51,351 nucleotides of DNA, taken from the NCBI GenBank assembly GCA_028279765.1, contig JANQND010000023.1, positions 1 to 51,351 on the forward strand. Direction: 5' to 3'. How positions within the stretch are numbered: the stretch's first letter is position 1; the number at the start of each line of letters is the position of its first letter. Position numbers and translations under genes: made by a program. This DNA is from Candidatus Nanoarchaeia archaeon. Lineage in GTDB: Archaea > Nanobdellota > Nanobdellia > Woesearchaeales > WJIZ01. This document shows positions 50,125 through 51,351 of this stretch, in pieces. The notes beneath the pieces were generated by a model, which was not told where the DNA came from, made no database searches, and saw only the letters and a list, made by a program, of their open reading frames with translations.

Positions 50125-50503
50125 GACTGCATTTCATCATGATGAGAATATAAGTTTTGTGATTGAGAGTTAGATGAACTGGGTGCTTGGGGAACGATGA
50201 ATGAACTGTATAATTCCTGTTAAACTCTCCAAAGGATTGAATTTTAGTGCAACGTTCCGTAGCGAAGCGAAGGAAAAATTCAAAGTAATTTTTTGGGCGT
50301 TCATTCAGGTGAACACAGCGAGCTATGTAGAACAAGAAACCAAGAGGGCACATTCACTATATAGGTAGTGAGCTATAAAGCTTATGTCAACTATTCACGA
50401 TCTTTCTTTGGTCATAGAAACACAATGGACAAAATAACCAAGATTATAAAAACCCAATAACTATTTAATCAAATATTCAAATATAAAATTATAGAGTCCA
50501 AAA
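50125..50503. repeat. 379-base non-coding region with nested inverted repeats
   Basis: No convincing gene is seen. It holds the hpt promoter on the minus strand and, at 50479-50489, the TATA-like AATATAAAATT of the next gene. Between them, TGAATGAAC (50198-50206) pairs with GTTCATTCA (50299-50307), and inside it TTGAATTTT (50237-50245) pairs with AAAATTCAA (50275-50283). The centre contains GTGCAACG at 50247-50254, which recurs in the element at the window end. A small RNA, a terminator or a degraded element are all possible. Confidence 0.5.
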
Positions 50504-51160
50504 ATGAAAGATACTGCAAAAGAGTTTTGGGATAAGGCTTCAAAAAATTATGATAAAACAGAAGAGCGTTTTGAATATATTCATAGCAAGTCTAGAGAAA
50601 ACACTAAAAAGTATCTTAAGGGCAATAATATTGTTTTGGATTATGGATGTGGGACAGGTACAACGTCCTGTGAATTTGCCAATCAGGTAAAAGAGATTCA
50701 AGCTATTGATATATCACCTAAAATGATTGAAATTGCAAAAAAGAAAGCAATTGTTAGTAAAGTTGAAAATGTAAATTTCCTGCAAACAGATATTTTTGAT
50801 AAGAGATATAAAAAAGAATCTTTTGATACGGTCCTGGCTTTTAATATGTTGCATACAGTGCCTAATCCACAGAATGTTATTCAAAGAATATATGAATTGT
50901 TAAAACCTGATGGGTTATTTATTACTGTAACACCTTGTCTACGGGATAAGATGTCATTTTTAGTTAATGTTCAGATTCAGCTAGTTCGAATATTGTGTAA
51001 AATTGGAATAATACCCATTCCCATAAGAAGACTTAGAAGCTCTGAATTAGACGAATTATTGGCAAATGGGAATTTTCAGGCTATTGAAACAGAAGAAATA
51101 TATAAAGGAGCATCTAGTTATTTTGTGGTGGCAAAGAAAATACGTAAAACTTATGGATAA
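50504..51160 (+). CDS. Class I SAM-dependent methyltransferase
   Basis: 218 residues of the Methyltransf_11/25 type. Motif I is IVLDYGCGTGTTSCEFA near residues 43-59, then IQAIDISPKMIEIAKKKA with the acidic SAM ribose contact, DTVLAFNMLHTVPNPQNVI as motif IV, and LLKPDGLFITVTPCL as motif V. A hydrophobic C-terminal part (SFLVNVQIQLVRILCKIGII) suggests lipid or quinone-like substrates, but nothing specific can be claimed. The region looks more A+T-rich than most of the window. The ATG lies about 20-25 bases after a TATA-like box. Confidence 0.83.
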   Translation: MKDTAKEFWDKASKNYDKTEERFEYIHSKSRENTKKYLKGNNIVLDYGCGTGTTSCEFANQVKEIQAIDISPKMIEIAKKKAIVSKVENVNFLQTDIFDKRYKKESFDTVLAFNMLHTVPNPQNVIQRIYELLKPDGLFITVTPCLRDKMSFLVNVQIQLVRILCKIGIIPIPIRRLRSSELDELLANGNFQAIETEEIYKGASSYFVVAKKIRKTYG

Positions 51161-51212
51161 AGTTATGCGTGAATTGCCCTCTTTCTCCTTTTTAGCCCAA
51201 AAAATTATTGAG

Positions 51213-51351
51213 TTTAACATCGGGCTTAACTGAAGTTCATGGGTGGCAGCATCCCGCAGGTTAGGGTAAATTTATTTTCTTTAGAATTATAAATTTGGAT
51301 GAATTTGGGTCGAGCGAAGTGCAACGAGCGAGCCAGTTAAGCCCTGTTAAA
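51213..51351. repeat. Long inverted repeat at the window end
   Basis: TTTAACATCGGGCTTAACTG at 51213-51232 pairs with CAGTTAAGCCCTGTTAAA at 51334-51351, complementary throughout except for a two-base bulge. The enclosed 101 bases contain AGCGAAGTGCAACGAGCGAG, sharing GTGCAACG with 50247-50254. The repeat reaches the last base of the window, so the arm may continue. A MITE-like element or a structured RNA are the main possibilities. Confidence 0.6.

Noticed and set aside
49892-50353. 153-codon minus-strand frame overlapping HPRT
   Set aside because: Most of it lies in another frame of hpt and in the repeat-containing gap; no family features.

Overview
The window is archaeal chromosome. It carries a TFIIB-type transcription factor, ribosomal protein S6e with the gamma subunit of initiation factor aIF2, an archaeal/eukaryotic-type prolyl-tRNA synthetase, an AbrB-PhoU regulator and a TrmB regulator. 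TATA-like boxes sit about 25-32 bases before many start codons, which suggests leaderless mRNAs. A second group of genes has a GGTGG or GGAGG ribosome-binding site. The mix of bacterial-type enzymes, many small secreted proteins and tight packing would fit a DPANN-type archaeon (for example a Woesearchaeota relative), but that placement is a guess; no rRNA or tRNA gene is present to test it.

Layout. 1-130 is the tail of aspartate-semialdehyde dehydrogenase. 242-3422 holds a membrane protease, a kinase-fold protein, an AbrB-PhoU regulator and a 30-residue ORF. 3425-7162 (minus strand) holds aIF2-gamma, S6e, a cation/proton antiporter and an unknown gene. 7229-10435 is a divergent unit: a very long TrmB-like regulator with four effector-domain repeats facing a 35-residue membrane peptide and a secreted protein that looks like a beta-barrel. 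10453-13304 holds a type II NADH dehydrogenase-like flavoprotein and two tandem stomatins. 13581-17179 holds two large acidic surface proteins that share a module. 17213-21445 holds a nucleotidyltransferase-HEPN protein, a receiver domain next to an orphan histidine-kinase-type ATPase domain, a DUF483-like protein, a methyltransferase and small unknown genes.

21614-22492 encodes a polysaccharide deacetylase. 22637-28234 is a compact pyrBIDKCEF operon from carbamoyl phosphate and aspartate to UMP; carbamoyl phosphate synthetase is absent from the window. 28231-37966 mixes two GT-C membrane glycosyltransferases, a beta-propeller lipoprotein, thioredoxin reductase, a HemK-like methyltransferase, a RIO-like kinase, an alkylguanine transferase, a metallophosphoesterase and unknown genes. 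38037-41513 has TFB, ParA and ProRS. 41658-43411 has bacterial-style ribD and ribB. 43413-46987 has a DUF3999-like/thrombospondin-repeat protein next to a DUF2339 protein. 47091-50124 has a methylthioadenosine deaminase, a matching phosphorylase and a hypoxanthine phosphoribosyltransferase, which together could turn methylthioadenosine into IMP. 50504-51160 is a methyltransferase, and a long inverted repeat closes the window.

The most unusual signals are the putative beta-barrel protein with its four-repeat TrmB partner and palindromic intergenic sites; the orphan ATPase/receiver pair; the methylthioadenosine-to-IMP gene group; an aIF2-gamma without its zinc knuckle; and several structured inverted-repeat elements in intergenic DNA (20583-20721, 49048-49111, 50198-50307, 51213-51351). 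All identifications come from reading motifs; no database search was run.
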